From the NCBI GenBank assembly GCA_947581765.1, contig CANPVU010000011.1, positions 1 through 45,377 on the forward strand: a stretch of DNA of 45,377 nucleotides, in the 5' to 3' direction. Shown here piece by piece: positions 9,317 through 18,098 of the stretch (position 1 is the first letter of the stretch; every line of letters starts with the position of its first letter). Origin of the DNA: an uncultured Bacilli bacterium. Lineage in GTDB: Bacteria; Bacillota_I; Bacilli_A; RF39; UBA660. The notes under the pieces are model-generated. The model was not told the DNA's origin. It did no database searches and saw only the letters and a list, made by a program, of their open reading frames with translations. The position numbers and the translations under genes were made by a program.

Positions 9317-9765
9317 TCGTTATTTGATTTATCATCTTTTCTTCTTATTAGTGATATAAATGACCAAAGTATAAATATACTTATTCCAAGTACTATGTAC
9401 TTATTATAATTTCCTTTTTCATTTTTATTTTCAACTGATGATTCTAATTTTTCTTCTTCATTTTTATTTATTTTTAAAATTAATTCTCCATCTTTCGAAT
9501 ATGAATATTGTTCTCTAGCATACATTGCTAAATATTCTGGATTATTAAGTTTTATTATTTCATTTTTTAAGTACTCTGATTTCTCTTGTGATTTTGTATA
9601 AGTTTTTTCTTTTTCTAATTTTTCATCATTAAGCTTATATAAAGTAATAGTGTTTGAAACAATAGTAATAATCAAAAAAAACACTAAAAAAATACAAATA
9701 GGTCTTAGGAAAAAAAGTCTATTTCTTGCTTGAACCGACATATGCTTTTTATGTTTCTTTGACAT
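9304..9765 (-). CDS. divIC: DivIC/FtsB-like septum formation initiator with an extra C-terminal membrane segment
   Basis: Divisome protein of the DivIC/FtsL/FtsB group that links division proteins in a complex with FtsL and DivIB. Order of features: basic N-terminus, membrane segment about residues 20-43, coiled coil to about 75, then the conserved region NNPEYLAMYAREQYSYSKDGEL. Odd feature: after a Glu/Lys/Asn linker there is a second hydrophobic segment (about 121-139) and a charged tail, not usual for DivIC. Gene order yabP-yabQ-divIC is conserved in spore-forming Firmicutes and supports the call. Ribosome site AGGTGAT precedes the ATG. Confidence 0.85.
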   Translation of the reverse strand: MSKKHKKHMSVQARNRLFFLRPICIFLVFFLIITIVSNTITLYKLNDEKLEKEKTYTKSQEKSEYLKNEIIKLNNPEYLAMYAREQYSYSKDGELILKINKNEEEKLESSVENKNEKGNYNKYIVLGISIFILWSFISLIRRKDDKSNNEKSV

Positions 9766-9791
9766 ACTATCACCTATTTATAATTTTAACA

Positions 9792-10064
9792 TCATTTTAT
9801 ATTCTTTGCAATTATGTGTTCAATATATCCGGTTAATATGACAATAAATAGAGAATAAATATGTAAAATTCCATCACATACTATTTCTATACCTATAAAA
9901 TATAATAATGAAAATAGTAAGAAGAATGAAATTGTATTTATTATTTTATATATTCTATTTTTATAATTTATATAATTTCTACATAAAAATAATAAATAAT
10001 AAAATAATGAGCCATATATATATGAAAATATTATAATGCTTAATTGAGCTTTTATATTTATCAT
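9792..10064 (-). CDS. yabQ: Spore cortex biosynthesis protein YabQ-like
   Basis: A 90-residue protein of about four membrane segments, in the position of yabQ, which in Bacillus subtilis is needed for spore cortex formation. Sequence similarity within YabQ is weak by nature; the call rests on size, topology and the order yabP-yabQ-divIC. The start overlaps the yabP stop in an ATGA arrangement, so translation is coupled. It is shorter than Bacillus YabQ. Confidence 0.75.
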   Translation of the reverse strand: MINIKAQLSIIIFSYIYGSLFYYLLFLCRNYINYKNRIYKIINTISFFLLFSLLYFIGIEIVCDGILHIYSLFIVILTGYIEHIIAKNIK

Positions 10065-10342
10065 TTAAATAATTTACTAATGAAGCTTTCTTCTTTGTTC
10101 TTACTACCATTTTCACTATAGTTTAAATTACTTACTTGCCCTTTAATTGAAACATTTCCTTGATATGTATCTAACTTTACAATTTCTAAATCTGAACCTT
10201 TTATACTTAAATAACCCATAGATGTTTCAAGCAAAAATTCATTACTATCAAAATTATCTATTTTTTTTACGCCTGTAACTAATAAATTTTTTCTTTCAGT
10301 TAATGTAACTGTATGATTAAATTGTTCTAATTCTTTTTCCAT
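10061..10342 (-). CDS. yabP: Sporulation protein YabP
   Basis: A 93-residue protein of the YabP/YqfC family, involved in spore coat or cortex assembly. Visible signature: HTVTLTERKNLLVTGVKKI followed by FDSNEFLLETSMGYLSIKG, typical of the family fold, then a variable tail. AGGAGG lies six bases before the ATG. The gene begins only about 30 bases after the spoVG terminator, so expression may rely on read-through or on a promoter overlapping the terminator. Confidence 0.88.
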   Translation of the reverse strand: MEKELEQFNHTVTLTERKNLLVTGVKKIDNFDSNEFLLETSMGYLSIKGSDLEIVKLDTYQGNVSIKGQVSNLNYSENGSKNKEESFISKLFK

Positions 10343-10372
10343 ATATACCTCCTATTAATATATATGCAAAAA

Positions 10373-10394
10373 AAAGAACATATATATGTTCTTT
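10373..10394 (-). terminator. Intrinsic terminator after spoVG
   Basis: A 22-base perfect palindrome (AAAGAACATA, TA, TATGTTCTTT) six bases past the spoVG stop, followed on the minus strand by a run of Ts ending in GC. Confidence 0.85.
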
Positions 10395-10399
10395 ATATT

Positions 10400-10660
10400 T
10401 TATTCTTCAACTTTATTATATTCTTCAAAAATTGCATCTTCAAATAATTTTCTTGTCTCAGAATTAATTGGATGAGCTACATCAACATATAATCCTTCAT
10501 TGTTCTTACGACTTGGAAAAGCAATGAATAACCCATCATTTCCATCAATAATTCTAATATCACGGATTACAAAGCAATCATCGATTAGTACTGAAGCGAT
10601 TCCTTTCATTTTAGATTCTTCTTTGTCATATTTTTTGACATTTACAGATGTAATTTGCAT
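10400..10660 (-). CDS. spoVG: SpoVG septation/RNA-binding regulator
   Basis: SpoVG is a small nucleic-acid-binding regulator, first known from sporulation and septation in Bacillus. The 86-residue protein is clearly complete: MQITSVNVKKY at the start, then KGIASVLIDDCFVIRDIRII, then FIAFPSRKN and the C-terminal VAHPINSETRKLFEDAI. The ATG is preceded by GGGAG. Upstream there is a good SigA-type promoter and a Spo0A-type box, so regulation by Spo0A is plausible. A terminator follows. Confidence 0.97.
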   Translation of the reverse strand: MQITSVNVKKYDKEESKMKGIASVLIDDCFVIRDIRIIDGNDGLFIAFPSRKNNEGLYVDVAHPINSETRKLFEDAIFEEYNKVEE

Positions 10661-10696
10661 TTAAGCACACTCCCTTCACGTATTATCTACAATCTA

Positions 10697-10748
10697 AGTA
10701 TATAATATTTTATTATAAAATGCAAGATAAAAAGATACACATTCGACA
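10697..10748 (-). promoter_or_regulatory. spoVG promoter with an upstream Spo0A-type box
   Basis: On the minus strand TTGCAT (10720-10725) and TATACT (10697-10702) are 17 bases apart. A perfect TGTCGAA box lies at 10742-10748, 16 bases upstream of the -35, centred near -55 from the likely start of transcription. That is a usual place for an activator. The box matches the known Spo0A consensus; binding itself is inferred. Confidence 0.6.
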
Positions 10749-10753
10749 ATAAC
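10738..10753. repeat. Direct repeat copy 1 containing a Spo0A-type box
   Basis: A 16-base sequence identical to that at 11127-11142, 389 bases away. It contains TTCGACA, the complement of the Spo0A consensus TGTCGAA. Both copies have the same orientation and both follow an A-rich run. Confidence 0.85.
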
Positions 10754-11126
10754 GTTAATTTTCATTTGGAATTCCGCTTTTAATAAAAAAGCTGAAATAA
10801 GTTTGATTATAGTATAATGAAATGTAAAATCAAGGGCGAGTGAAATGAGTTTATATACCCTTGATTTTTAAATTTCATTGATTATAATAAGTAATACAAA
10901 TAAAGTTCTTCTTTATTTGTTACTAAACAATTAAATGCATCCTATTGAAATAAAAACGTAAATAAGTTTAAAAAACGGAGATAACTCTGTTATTTTAGCA
11001 TGCAAAAATTTCACATTTATTAGTCAAAATTAAAAGACTTATTTCCGTTTCTCTGCTTTAAACATGAAATAAGTCTGGTAAATTAAACAAATTTTTATAA
11101 ACCTGAATTTAGTCTAAAAATTTGCG
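10754..11126. other. Structured non-coding region between two 0A-box repeats
   Basis: No supported gene. It holds several inverted repeats: AAAATCAAGGG (10826-10836) with its complement at 10858-10868, extended by an outer arm (10816-10823 with 10872-10879); ACAAATAAAG (10896-10905) with CTTTATTTGT (10911-10920); and AGACTTATTTC (11035-11045) with its complement (11066-11076). A short ACGGAG/CTCTGT hairpin lies near 10975. The region could be regulatory RNA, or a worn non-autonomous element. It is not a tRNA, tmRNA or other RNA that I recognise. Confidence 0.5.
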
Positions 11127-11142
11127 CACATTCGACAATAAC
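11127..11142. repeat. Direct repeat copy 2 containing a Spo0A-type box
   Basis: Identical to 10738-10753, with a perfect TGTCGAA box on the minus strand at 11131-11137. It lies about 70 bases downstream of the XRE gene stop. The bases 11143-11211 between it and that stop show no other feature. Confidence 0.85.
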
Positions 11143-11211
11143 TAATTAAATTTTGTTCATGAGAATACTTAATTCACATTATTATACTTCTTTTTATACT
11201 AGGTTTAGAAT

Positions 11212-11916
11212 TTATTTTGAAAATATAATTCCAAGTGTTATTAAGATTGCAAATAGAATTACAAGTAAAGTTGTAATAATTAATGGCAATATTATATATT
11301 CTTTAACAATCATTTGTTTATTACTCTTTGTATTAGATTTTATTACAAATAATTTATCATCAAATATAAACGAATCTTTTTTTATTGGTAAATCTCCCAA
11401 TTCAATTATATGTAGTTGATTATTATTTATATGACATAATAATTTGATATCATCTCTTGTTAATAAAAAGTATTCATTATTAACATTATCAACATCATAT
11501 AAAAACATCTTAAGTATCCAAAAATTGCCATACCAATTCGAAAAAGCAATTAATCCAGTTTCTAAAAAATTTAGAATTTTATTTTTGTAGCATCTACTAT
11601 GAGAAACAAATTTAATATTCCAATCATCAGAGTAATAATGTCTAATTATCTCATCATTACTTTCTTTATTATCTTTTTCTTTACTTATGTCTAACTTCAT
11701 TTTAAGTAAAGGTAAACTATTATTTTCATTTAATAAATAATCTATTGTTGTACCAAATATTTTTGATAATTCTTGCAAATTTGAAATATCAGGAATTCCT
11801 GTATCATTTTCCCATTTTGTAATAGCCTGCCTTGAAACACATATTATTTCTCCCAAAGATTCTTGTGACAATCCCATTTTTCTTCTCATTTCTTTTAATT
11901 TTTGACCTAAAGTCAT
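11212..11916 (-). CDS. XRE-family regulator with C-terminal membrane anchor
   Basis: A 234-residue protein. Residues 1-65 are a helix-turn-helix of the XRE/Cro type (LGQKLKEMRRKMGLSQESLG then VSRQAITKWENDTGIPDI). A middle domain of about 120 residues is not recognised. The last 30 residues form a hydrophobic membrane segment ending in a short tail. Such membrane-tethered XRE proteins often sense envelope conditions, but the target here is unknown. The ATG at 11914-11916 is chosen because AAGGGAT lies just upstream; a longer in-frame reading to 11970 has no ribosome site. It lies in the same direction after smpB, with about 100 bases between them. Confidence 0.8.
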   Translation of the reverse strand: MTLGQKLKEMRRKMGLSQESLGEIICVSRQAITKWENDTGIPDISNLQELSKIFGTTIDYLLNENNSLPLLKMKLDISKEKDNKESNDEIIRHYYSDDWNIKFVSHSRCYKNKILNFLETGLIAFSNWYGNFWILKMFLYDVDNVNNEYFLLTRDDIKLLCHINNNQLHIIELGDLPIKKDSFIFDDKLFVIKSNTKSNKQMIVKEYIILPLIITTLLVILFAILITLGIIFSK

Positions 11917-12013
11917 AATATCCCTTCTTTCGTCACAATAATACAAAAATTCTAAATTTTTAAACAGCAAGTTAACTTTACATTGGATTTTTTTTACGCT
12001 ACGTTGTGTTGCT

Positions 12014-12451
12014 TTAATAATTTTTCATTTGTTTTTGAAGGTCTCTTTTAATATCTTTTTCTTTAATAGACTCACGTTTATCATAATTCTTTTTACCACG
12101 AGCTACACCAATTAAAACCTTTGCACGATTAGATTTAAAATATAATTTTATTGGAACTAATGTGTAGCCGTCTCTTTGAAGCATATCTCTAATTTTAAAT
12201 ATTTCTTTTTTATTAAGAAGTAATTTTCTAGTTCTTGTCTCATCATGATTAAATATATTACCTTTATCATATTTGCTTATGTGCATATTTAAAATAAATA
12301 TCTCACCATTTTTATATATTGCATAACTATCCTTTAAGTTAGCCCTACCTTCACGAATTGATTTTATTTCTGTACCCTTTAAAACTATTCCAGCTTCATA
12401 TGTATCCTCTATTTCGTATTCATAATATGCTTTTTTATTATTTATTTCCAT
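12014..12451 (-). CDS. smpB: SsrA-binding protein SmpB
   Basis: Binds tmRNA and places it in stalled ribosomes for trans-translation. The 145-residue protein carries the family signatures: [27 protein letters not shown] near the start (the start of this is [13 protein letters not shown]), LVPIKLYF in the middle, and the basic tail [19 protein letters not shown]. It overlaps the end of capA by 14 bases and completes the common rnr-smpB neighbourhood. I do not see the ssrA gene in this window. Confidence 0.97.
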   Translation of the reverse strand: MEINNKKAYYEYEIEDTYEAGIVLKGTEIKSIREGRANLKDSYAIYKNGEIFILNMHISKYDKGNIFNHDETRTRKLLLNKKEIFKIRDMLQRDGYTLVPIKLYFKSNRAKVLIGVARGKKNYDKRESIKEKDIKRDLQKQMKNY

Positions 12452-13625
12452 TGAACTTCCCCGACTTATCTACTATATTTCTATACTCTTTATTTATTTT
12501 TTCATAATTATTTAATATGCTATTATCTAATTTACTAAATGGTATTACCTTAAAATTTGTATTTGCTGATGTGTAATAAGTATATAATAATTCGAAGTTA
12601 GTATTTTCAAATGTTACTTTTTTATCTTTTACTACAATATCAGTTCCTACTAGTAAACCTATTATTTTTTCTAAACCAAGTACTCTTTGGGCAGAAATAA
12701 AGTTTCCAAGTGAATATATAACTAAAGTGTCTCCTACATATTCTATTGGTTGAATTACATGTGGATGAGAACCTATAACTAAATTTACACCCAAATCTGA
12801 TAAATATTTTGCTACTTGTGTTTGTTGTTGTGTTGGTACATGTGTGTATTCTTCTCCCCAGTGCATTGCAACAATTATTACTTCTACACCTTTGCTACGA
12901 GCTTTATTTACATCATTTTTAACCTGTACTTCATCATATACATTTACATAATATTCCTTACCTGCTGGTGCACTTAATCCATTGGTTGGTATTGTATAAG
13001 ATAAAAATGCATACTTTATTCCATTTTGTTCATAAATAGGAATTTCATCTCTTTCTTCAAATGAAGAATATGAACCGGATGTATGTACTTTATCTGAGTA
13101 TTTTTTCCAGAATGCTAACGAGTATTTTAGTCCTGATTCATTTTGATCAAAGGAGTGGTTATTTGCCAAACTAACTAAATTAAAACCTATAGATATTAAA
13201 TTTTCACCTATAGCATCTGGAGAATTTAGTCTTGGATAATGCTGTGGTGCTCCTCCTCCTATTATACTTTCCTGATTATAATATCTTAAGTCATATTTAC
13301 TAATAATCGGTTTTATATCAGTAAACATACTTGTGAAATCATATTTTCCATTTTTATGTGCATCCATGTATACTGCACCATGAATTAATGCATCACCTAC
13401 CATAACAATAGACATTCTTTTTTCTGTTGGTTCTTTTATTTGTTCTTGTTCTTCCTCGTCTTTTATATTTGAATTTGTTTCTTCAGTATTATTTTCTTCC
13501 TTTTTTGGTTCATTTTCATTTGAAATGAATTTATACCCAAAATATCCAACTACTCCAATTAAAACTCCAACTATTATTAATACGAAAAATTCTTTTACAC
13601 TTTTTTTAATACTTCTTCTTTGCAC
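12438..13625 (-). CDS. CapA-family metallophosphatase-like membrane protein
   Basis: A 395-residue protein related to PgsA/CapA, which function in poly-gamma-glutamate synthesis or export. A membrane segment at about residues 10-30 is followed by a Glu/Asn/Lys-rich spacer, then an extracellular calcineurin-like domain with [25 protein letters not shown] and GSHPHVIQP, the usual metal-binding loops. No capB or capC is nearby, so polymer export is not supported. The start is GTG with a perfect AGGAGG six bases upstream, located inside the 3' end of rnr (31-base overlap). Operon rnr-capA-smpB. Confidence 0.88.
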   Translation of the reverse strand: MQRRSIKKSVKEFFVLIIVGVLIGVVGYFGYKFISNENEPKKEENNTEETNSNIKDEEEQEQIKEPTEKRMSIVMVGDALIHGAVYMDAHKNGKYDFTSMFTDIKPIISKYDLRYYNQESIIGGGAPQHYPRLNSPDAIGENLISIGFNLVSLANNHSFDQNESGLKYSLAFWKKYSDKVHTSGSYSSFEERDEIPIYEQNGIKYAFLSYTIPTNGLSAPAGKEYYVNVYDEVQVKNDVNKARSKGVEVIIVAMHWGEEYTHVPTQQQTQVAKYLSDLGVNLVIGSHPHVIQPIEYVGDTLVIYSLGNFISAQRVLGLEKIIGLLVGTDIVVKDKKVTFENTNFELLYTYYTSANTNFKVIPFSKLDNSILNNYEKINKEYRNIVDKSGKFNGNK

Positions 13626-15739
13626 GACTTACCTCCTAAAACAAAATCTACTGTATGTTCTTCCTTATTAGCAGCTTTTACGACTACATCAACTTCATCA
13701 CCTAATCTAAATCCTCTCTTATCTTTAGGACTTGTTAAACTAAATGTAGACTCATCATATAAGTAAAAATCACCTTTTAAGTCTTCTACATGTACTAATC
13801 CTTCTACCATATTAGGCAATTGTACAAAAAATCCAAAGTTAACTACTCCAGTTATAACTCCATGATATTCTTCACCTATATGCTTTTCCATGTATTCTGC
13901 CATTTTCATATCATCTACTTCTCGTTCACAATCTACAGCATCTCTTTCTTTCATAGATGAATGCTCAGCCATCATAGGTAGCTTACTTTCCCAAGATTTA
14001 ATGCTTTCTAATGTCATATTATCTGATAATAAACATTTTCTAATAGAACGATGTACTGTTAAATCAGGATATCTTCTTATTGGAGATGTAAAATGACAAT
14101 ACATTTTACTTGCTAATCCAAAGTGTCCAATGTTTTTAGTATCATAAACTGCCTTTTGCATACTTCTTAGCATTTGACTAGATAGAATATAGTACTCTTT
14201 TTTATCTTTTAATTGGTCTAATATTTCTTGAATAGATTTTGGTGTGATTTTCTTAAAATTACCAGTTAGAGTATAACCCATTATACTTACTAAATGGAAA
14301 AAATTCGTCATTTTCTCTTCACTTGGTTCTCCATGTACTCTATATATTAATGGATATTCCATATTTGCAAAATGTGATGCTACTGTTTCATTTGCTGCTA
14401 TCATGAAATCTTCTATTAGTTTTTCACCTGCTCCACGTTCTCTTAATACTACATCAATAGCTTCACCATCTTCATTTACTATAACTTTTGGTTCTTCAAT
14501 TTCAAAATCTATATATCCTTTTGAAATTTTATTTTTTCTTAAAATATCTGCTAATTCTTTCATCAATTTTAATTTATCAGCAAATGGTTCATATCCTTCT
14601 GGTACTTCATTTTCTTCAATTACTTTATTAACTTTTTTATAAGTCATCTGAATTCTAGAACGTATTATACTATCGAATATTTCATAGTTAACTACATTTC
14701 CTTTATCATCTATTTCCATTACACATGATAAAGCAAATCTATCAACATTTGGATTTAAGGAACATATACCATTTGATAGTTCATGTGGTAACATAGGTGT
14801 TACACGATCTGCTAAATATACGCTTGTTCCCCTACTTAGTGCTTCTTTATCCAATGGACTATTTTCTGTAACATAATAACTTACATCTGCTATATGTACT
14901 CCTAACTTATAATTACCATTATCTAATTTGTCTATGCTAATAGCATCATCTATATCTTTTGTATCATCACCATCTATAGTAAATATTACTTCATCTCTTA
15001 AATCCTTACCTGTTTTTGATAATCTTTTTTTAATTTCTTCTTCAGTAACTTCACTAGGAATTTCTTTTTGAACTTGTTCCATAACTTCTTTAGGGAATGC
15101 ATCGTTTATATTATACTTTGCCATTATGCAAAGTATGTCAACACCAGGATCATTTATATGTCCTAATACTTTAATTATTTGACAGTTATATTCTCCTTTT
15201 GAATTTCTATTTAACAATTTAACTAAAACTTTATGTCCTTCTACCAAGTTACTGTGATAATTATGTTCTATTACAACAGTTATATTAATTTTTTTGTCAT
15301 CAGGCTTTACATATATTTTATTTTTTTTAATGTAAACAGTACCAACTAATTGATTATTTGTCCTTTCAACTATCTTTACTATTGAACCTGTCATAGGTAT
15401 AGATTTATTATCATCAATATTAACAATAACTTTATCTTTATTAATAGCTCCATTTAAGTTTTCTTCATAAACTTTAATTTCTTCACCAGATTCTAATAGA
15501 ACATAACCTGTACCCTTTGTTGTAGCTTGAAGAATCCCTACTCTAGAATTACTATCTTCAAATAACATGTATTTATCTTTCTTTGTGTGATATATTTTAG
15601 CGTTTTCTTCTAAATTATTTAAAGCTTTAAGTAATTCTTTTAATTCATTTACATTATTTAATTCTAAAAGTATTTCAAGTTCATGAACACTTAAAGCTCT
15701 TTTTTGATTCTTAATATTTTCTATTATCTTATCTTCCAT
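13595..15739 (-). CDS. rnr: Ribonuclease R
   Basis: 3'-5' exoribonuclease of the RNB family that degrades structured RNA. Order: N-terminal winged helix (about 1-60), cold-shock domains, RNB core with the metal-binding DGDDTKDIDDAISI motif and HIADVSYYV, and a C-terminal S1 domain (EEYHGVITGVVNFGFFV). 714 residues, normal. The ATG at 15737-15739 is preceded by AGGTGA; the in-frame GTG nine bases earlier lies within that site and was rejected as a start. First gene of the operon with capA and smpB. Confidence 0.97.
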   Translation of the reverse strand: MEDKIIENIKNQKRALSVHELEILLELNNVNELKELLKALNNLEENAKIYHTKKDKYMLFEDSNSRVGILQATTKGTGYVLLESGEEIKVYEENLNGAINKDKVIVNIDDNKSIPMTGSIVKIVERTNNQLVGTVYIKKNKIYVKPDDKKINITVVIEHNYHSNLVEGHKVLVKLLNRNSKGEYNCQIIKVLGHINDPGVDILCIMAKYNINDAFPKEVMEQVQKEIPSEVTEEEIKKRLSKTGKDLRDEVIFTIDGDDTKDIDDAISIDKLDNGNYKLGVHIADVSYYVTENSPLDKEALSRGTSVYLADRVTPMLPHELSNGICSLNPNVDRFALSCVMEIDDKGNVVNYEIFDSIIRSRIQMTYKKVNKVIEENEVPEGYEPFADKLKLMKELADILRKNKISKGYIDFEIEEPKVIVNEDGEAIDVVLRERGAGEKLIEDFMIAANETVASHFANMEYPLIYRVHGEPSEEKMTNFFHLVSIMGYTLTGNFKKITPKSIQEILDQLKDKKEYYILSSQMLRSMQKAVYDTKNIGHFGLASKMYCHFTSPIRRYPDLTVHRSIRKCLLSDNMTLESIKSWESKLPMMAEHSSMKERDAVDCEREVDDMKMAEYMEKHIGEEYHGVITGVVNFGFFVQLPNMVEGLVHVEDLKGDFYLYDESTFSLTSPKDKRGFRLGDEVDVVVKAANKEEHTVDFVLGGKSCKEEVLKKV

Positions 15740-15775
15740 ATACTTCACCTATTATCAATTATACTATAAATAAAT

Positions 15776-15805
15776 AAAAAAAGATAAATTTAATATATCT
15801 TTTTT
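15776..15805 (-). terminator. Terminator after the YjdF-like gene
   Basis: AAAAAAGATA pairs with TATCTTTTTT (15777-15786 with 15796-15805), with a T tract on the minus strand. It overlaps the stop codon of the gene ending at 15790. Confidence 0.6.
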
Positions 15806-16386
15806 ATTTTATTTTTAAATTTAAATATAGTTATATTATGATTAAACAAATATATTATAGATAAAATCAGTGATCCTAAGAGTGCAGATATCATATCTTG
15901 CATTGTATCATTTACTCCTGTAAGTGCTACTCTTTGTACATCCATTTTAAACAATATATTGGATGTATATTCAAACATTTCCCATAAAGCAGCTATAGAT
16001 AATGTAAATATAATCATCCATATATAATTAAATAATTTATTTTTACAATCATACTTATTTAACAAATGTAAACAAAAAAGTGAAAAATATGCAGATATAA
16101 TTCCTGATGTAAAATGAATGATTTTATCATAAAAATAAATATTATTATATACATTTAAATTGACACCTATTAATTGTGAAAAGAATATAAAAAGAATCCA
16201 AATAAATTTTATTTTATCATCTATCTTCACATTGAATATTGCCTGACTAATATATGGAATAAGGATAGTAAAAATAATAGAAATATCTTTAAGTACTAAA
16301 ACAAGTGTTTGATCTTTTTGTATGGCGATACCTAAACTAAATACTATACATATAATGATTAATAAATAATTTATATTTCTAATCAT
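15790..16386 (-). CDS. YjdF-like multi-pass membrane protein
   Basis: A 198-residue integral membrane protein with about six hydrophobic segments. It resembles the YjdF/DUF2238 group: YDKIIHFTSG near residue 88, ALWEMFEYTSN near 135 and DTMQDMISALLGS near 160 are the polar motifs typical of that group. Function is unknown in the family. It overlaps the end of rmuC by 8 bases, so translation is coupled. Confidence 0.75.
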   Translation of the reverse strand: MIRNINYLLIIICIVFSLGIAIQKDQTLVLVLKDISIIFTILIPYISQAIFNVKIDDKIKFIWILFIFFSQLIGVNLNVYNNIYFYDKIIHFTSGIISAYFSLFCLHLLNKYDCKNKLFNYIWMIIFTLSIAALWEMFEYTSNILFKMDVQRVALTGVNDTMQDMISALLGSLILSIIYLFNHNITIFKFKNKIKKIY

Positions 16387-17446
16387 TGTATTCCAATTCG
16401 TTTATTTCAACCTTATTTATGCTATTAAATCTCTTTGTAATTTTTTCTGTCGTCGTGTGTATATCTTTTACATCTTTGCTTACTGTCTCTATACTCCTAT
16501 ATAATTTATCCCATCTATCCTTATATCTTTTAAATTCTTCATCTAAAAGTGACAATTCATTGTGTATAACTTTTGCGTATTTATCTCTTTCAATATTTTT
16601 CATTATAATTTGAATTGTAGTTAATGTACTTATTAAAGTTGTTGGAGAAGTTATCCACACTCTTTTTTTGTATGCATAATTTAATAATTCAGTATGGTAA
16701 GCATTTATCTCTGCAAATATAGCTTCTGCTGGTAAAAATAATATTGCTTGATCTGATGTTACTCCTGGAATAATATACTTACTACTTATATCATCTATAT
16801 GCTTTTTCATATCATTTTTGAATAACTTCTCAGCAACTATTCTTTTTTCATTGCTAACATTTCTATCAACCATTATTTGATAATTTTCAAGTGGAAATTT
16901 AGAATCGATAGCAATTGTGCCTAATGGCTCTGGGGCAAATAAAACACAATCCGCGATTGTTCCGTTTATAAAAGAATACTGCATTTGATATATTTTTTTA
17001 TTATTTTGTCCAAATATATTTGACATAATATGTTCAAGGTTTACCTCACCAAATATTCCCCTCGTTTTTTTATCTGTTAATATTCCCTGTAAAGAAATAA
17101 TATCGCTTGATAAACTATCTATTTTCTTTTGTGCTTCATCTATTTTAGATAATCTTTCTAATACTGCTGTAAAAGTTTTATTACTCTTCTCAAAATTTTC
17201 ATCTAATCTTTCGTTTACCTTCTCACTTATTAACCTTAATCTATAATCAATTTTATCATTCATAGTACTAAAATCATCATTTATATCTCTTATAAAATCA
17301 TTTTTAAATTCACCAATTTCTTTGACAATATCTGTTTCAATTTTTCTTAATTTATCAGCAGTCGATTCATTGTTTTTCATTTTCATAATTAAAACTATCA
17401 ACAAACTAATTATAATTATAAGCAATAAAATAATTAATATTTCCAT
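16379..17446 (-). CDS. rmuC: DNA recombination protein RmuC
   Basis: RmuC-family protein with a predicted nuclease-like core, known for limiting rearrangements at inverted repeats. An N-terminal membrane segment (residues 2-21) leads to a coiled coil of about 110 residues, then the conserved core with GIFGEVNLEHIM, a region around DCVLFAPEP and AIDSKFPLENY, and FLPAEAIFAEI. Length 355, usual. AGGAGG lies upstream of the ATG. Confidence 0.93.
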   Translation of the reverse strand: MEILIILLLIIIISLLIVLIMKMKNNESTADKLRKIETDIVKEIGEFKNDFIRDINDDFSTMNDKIDYRLRLISEKVNERLDENFEKSNKTFTAVLERLSKIDEAQKKIDSLSSDIISLQGILTDKKTRGIFGEVNLEHIMSNIFGQNNKKIYQMQYSFINGTIADCVLFAPEPLGTIAIDSKFPLENYQIMVDRNVSNEKRIVAEKLFKNDMKKHIDDISSKYIIPGVTSDQAILFLPAEAIFAEINAYHTELLNYAYKKRVWITSPTTLISTLTTIQIIMKNIERDKYAKVIHNELSLLDEEFKRYKDRWDKLYRSIETVSKDVKDIHTTTEKITKRFNSINKVEINELEYND

Positions 17447-17504
17447 ACTAATCCTCCTTATTATAATTATATAATAATCAAAGAAAAATAACTACAAATA
17501 TTCA

Positions 17505-17936
17505 TTAAAAATTAGTCAAATAATCAAGCACTAAAACTTTTAAATCCGAATTATTTATTACTAAATTATAATCAACAAATATATTACAAATTACGTAATT
17601 TTCAAATCCAATTATATCTTCACTATTAATTCTATAAAATTCAAGCGTTTCTAATGTTATTTTCTTTCCATTTTTTAAGTTTATATATATCTTAATACAT
17701 AAAATATCCTCATTTATCCTAACATATTTTTCATTTATAATATTTAGTTTTATATTAAATTTAGTTTCTTGTAAATATGTGCATAAAGTTATGCACATTT
17801 TTCTTACATTCGAGATTTTTTTATCAACAATATCAGTAGAACTAATTTTTATAATATCAATATTAAATATATACTTAAATAATTTTTTTATAAATTCATA
17901 CTTATTATATTGTAAAAAACGTTCTTTTTTATCCAC
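17505..17936 (-). CDS. Unknown 143-residue protein
   Basis: I do not recognise this protein. It is soluble, rich in Ile/Lys/Asn, without signal peptide or membrane segment. The N-terminal third is basic and helical (KKERFLQYNKYEFIKKLF), the C-terminal two thirds look like alternating beta strands. GTG at 17934-17936 is chosen because GGGGTG sits five bases upstream; a longer reading to 17963 would translate the ribosome site. It contains a near-perfect 22-base palindrome (17776-17797). It stands alone between rmuC and the SPFH gene. Confidence 0.6.
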   Translation of the reverse strand: MDKKERFLQYNKYEFIKKLFKYIFNIDIIKISSTDIVDKKISNVRKMCITLCTYLQETKFNIKLNIINEKYVRINEDILCIKIYINLKNGKKITLETLEFYRINSEDIIGFENYVICNIFVDYNLVINNSDLKVLVLDYLTNF

Positions 17937-18059
17937 AATTACACCCCAAAAAAATAGTATCAAATCTAATTAAAATATTAAAATAAAAATTATTAATTTA
18001 TTTAAGTAGAATTTTTTCAATATTTGAAAAAATATATGCAATTATTTAAATAATAAAAA

Positions 18060-18093
18060 AAATATATGTAAGAAGTTTAACTTACATATATTT
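18060..18093 (-). terminator. Terminator after the SPFH gene
   Basis: A 13-bp perfect stem (AAATATATGTAAG with its complement at 18081-18093), 8-base loop, followed by seven Ts on the minus strand. Confidence 0.88.
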
Positions 18094-18098
18094 AAAAT

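Noticed and set aside
10661-11211. tRNA, tmRNA or 6S RNA upstream of spoVG
   Set aside because: No cloverleaf, no tag-peptide frame and no known conserved core could be found by eye.
11917-11970. Eighteen extra N-terminal codons for the XRE regulator
   Set aside because: The AAGGGAT site lies inside them and points to the later ATG, which also starts the HTH normally.
13890-14642. Plus-strand reading frames inside rnr, and many similar frames elsewhere opposite good genes
   Set aside because: They lack ribosome sites and family similarity and are antisense shadows of well-supported genes.
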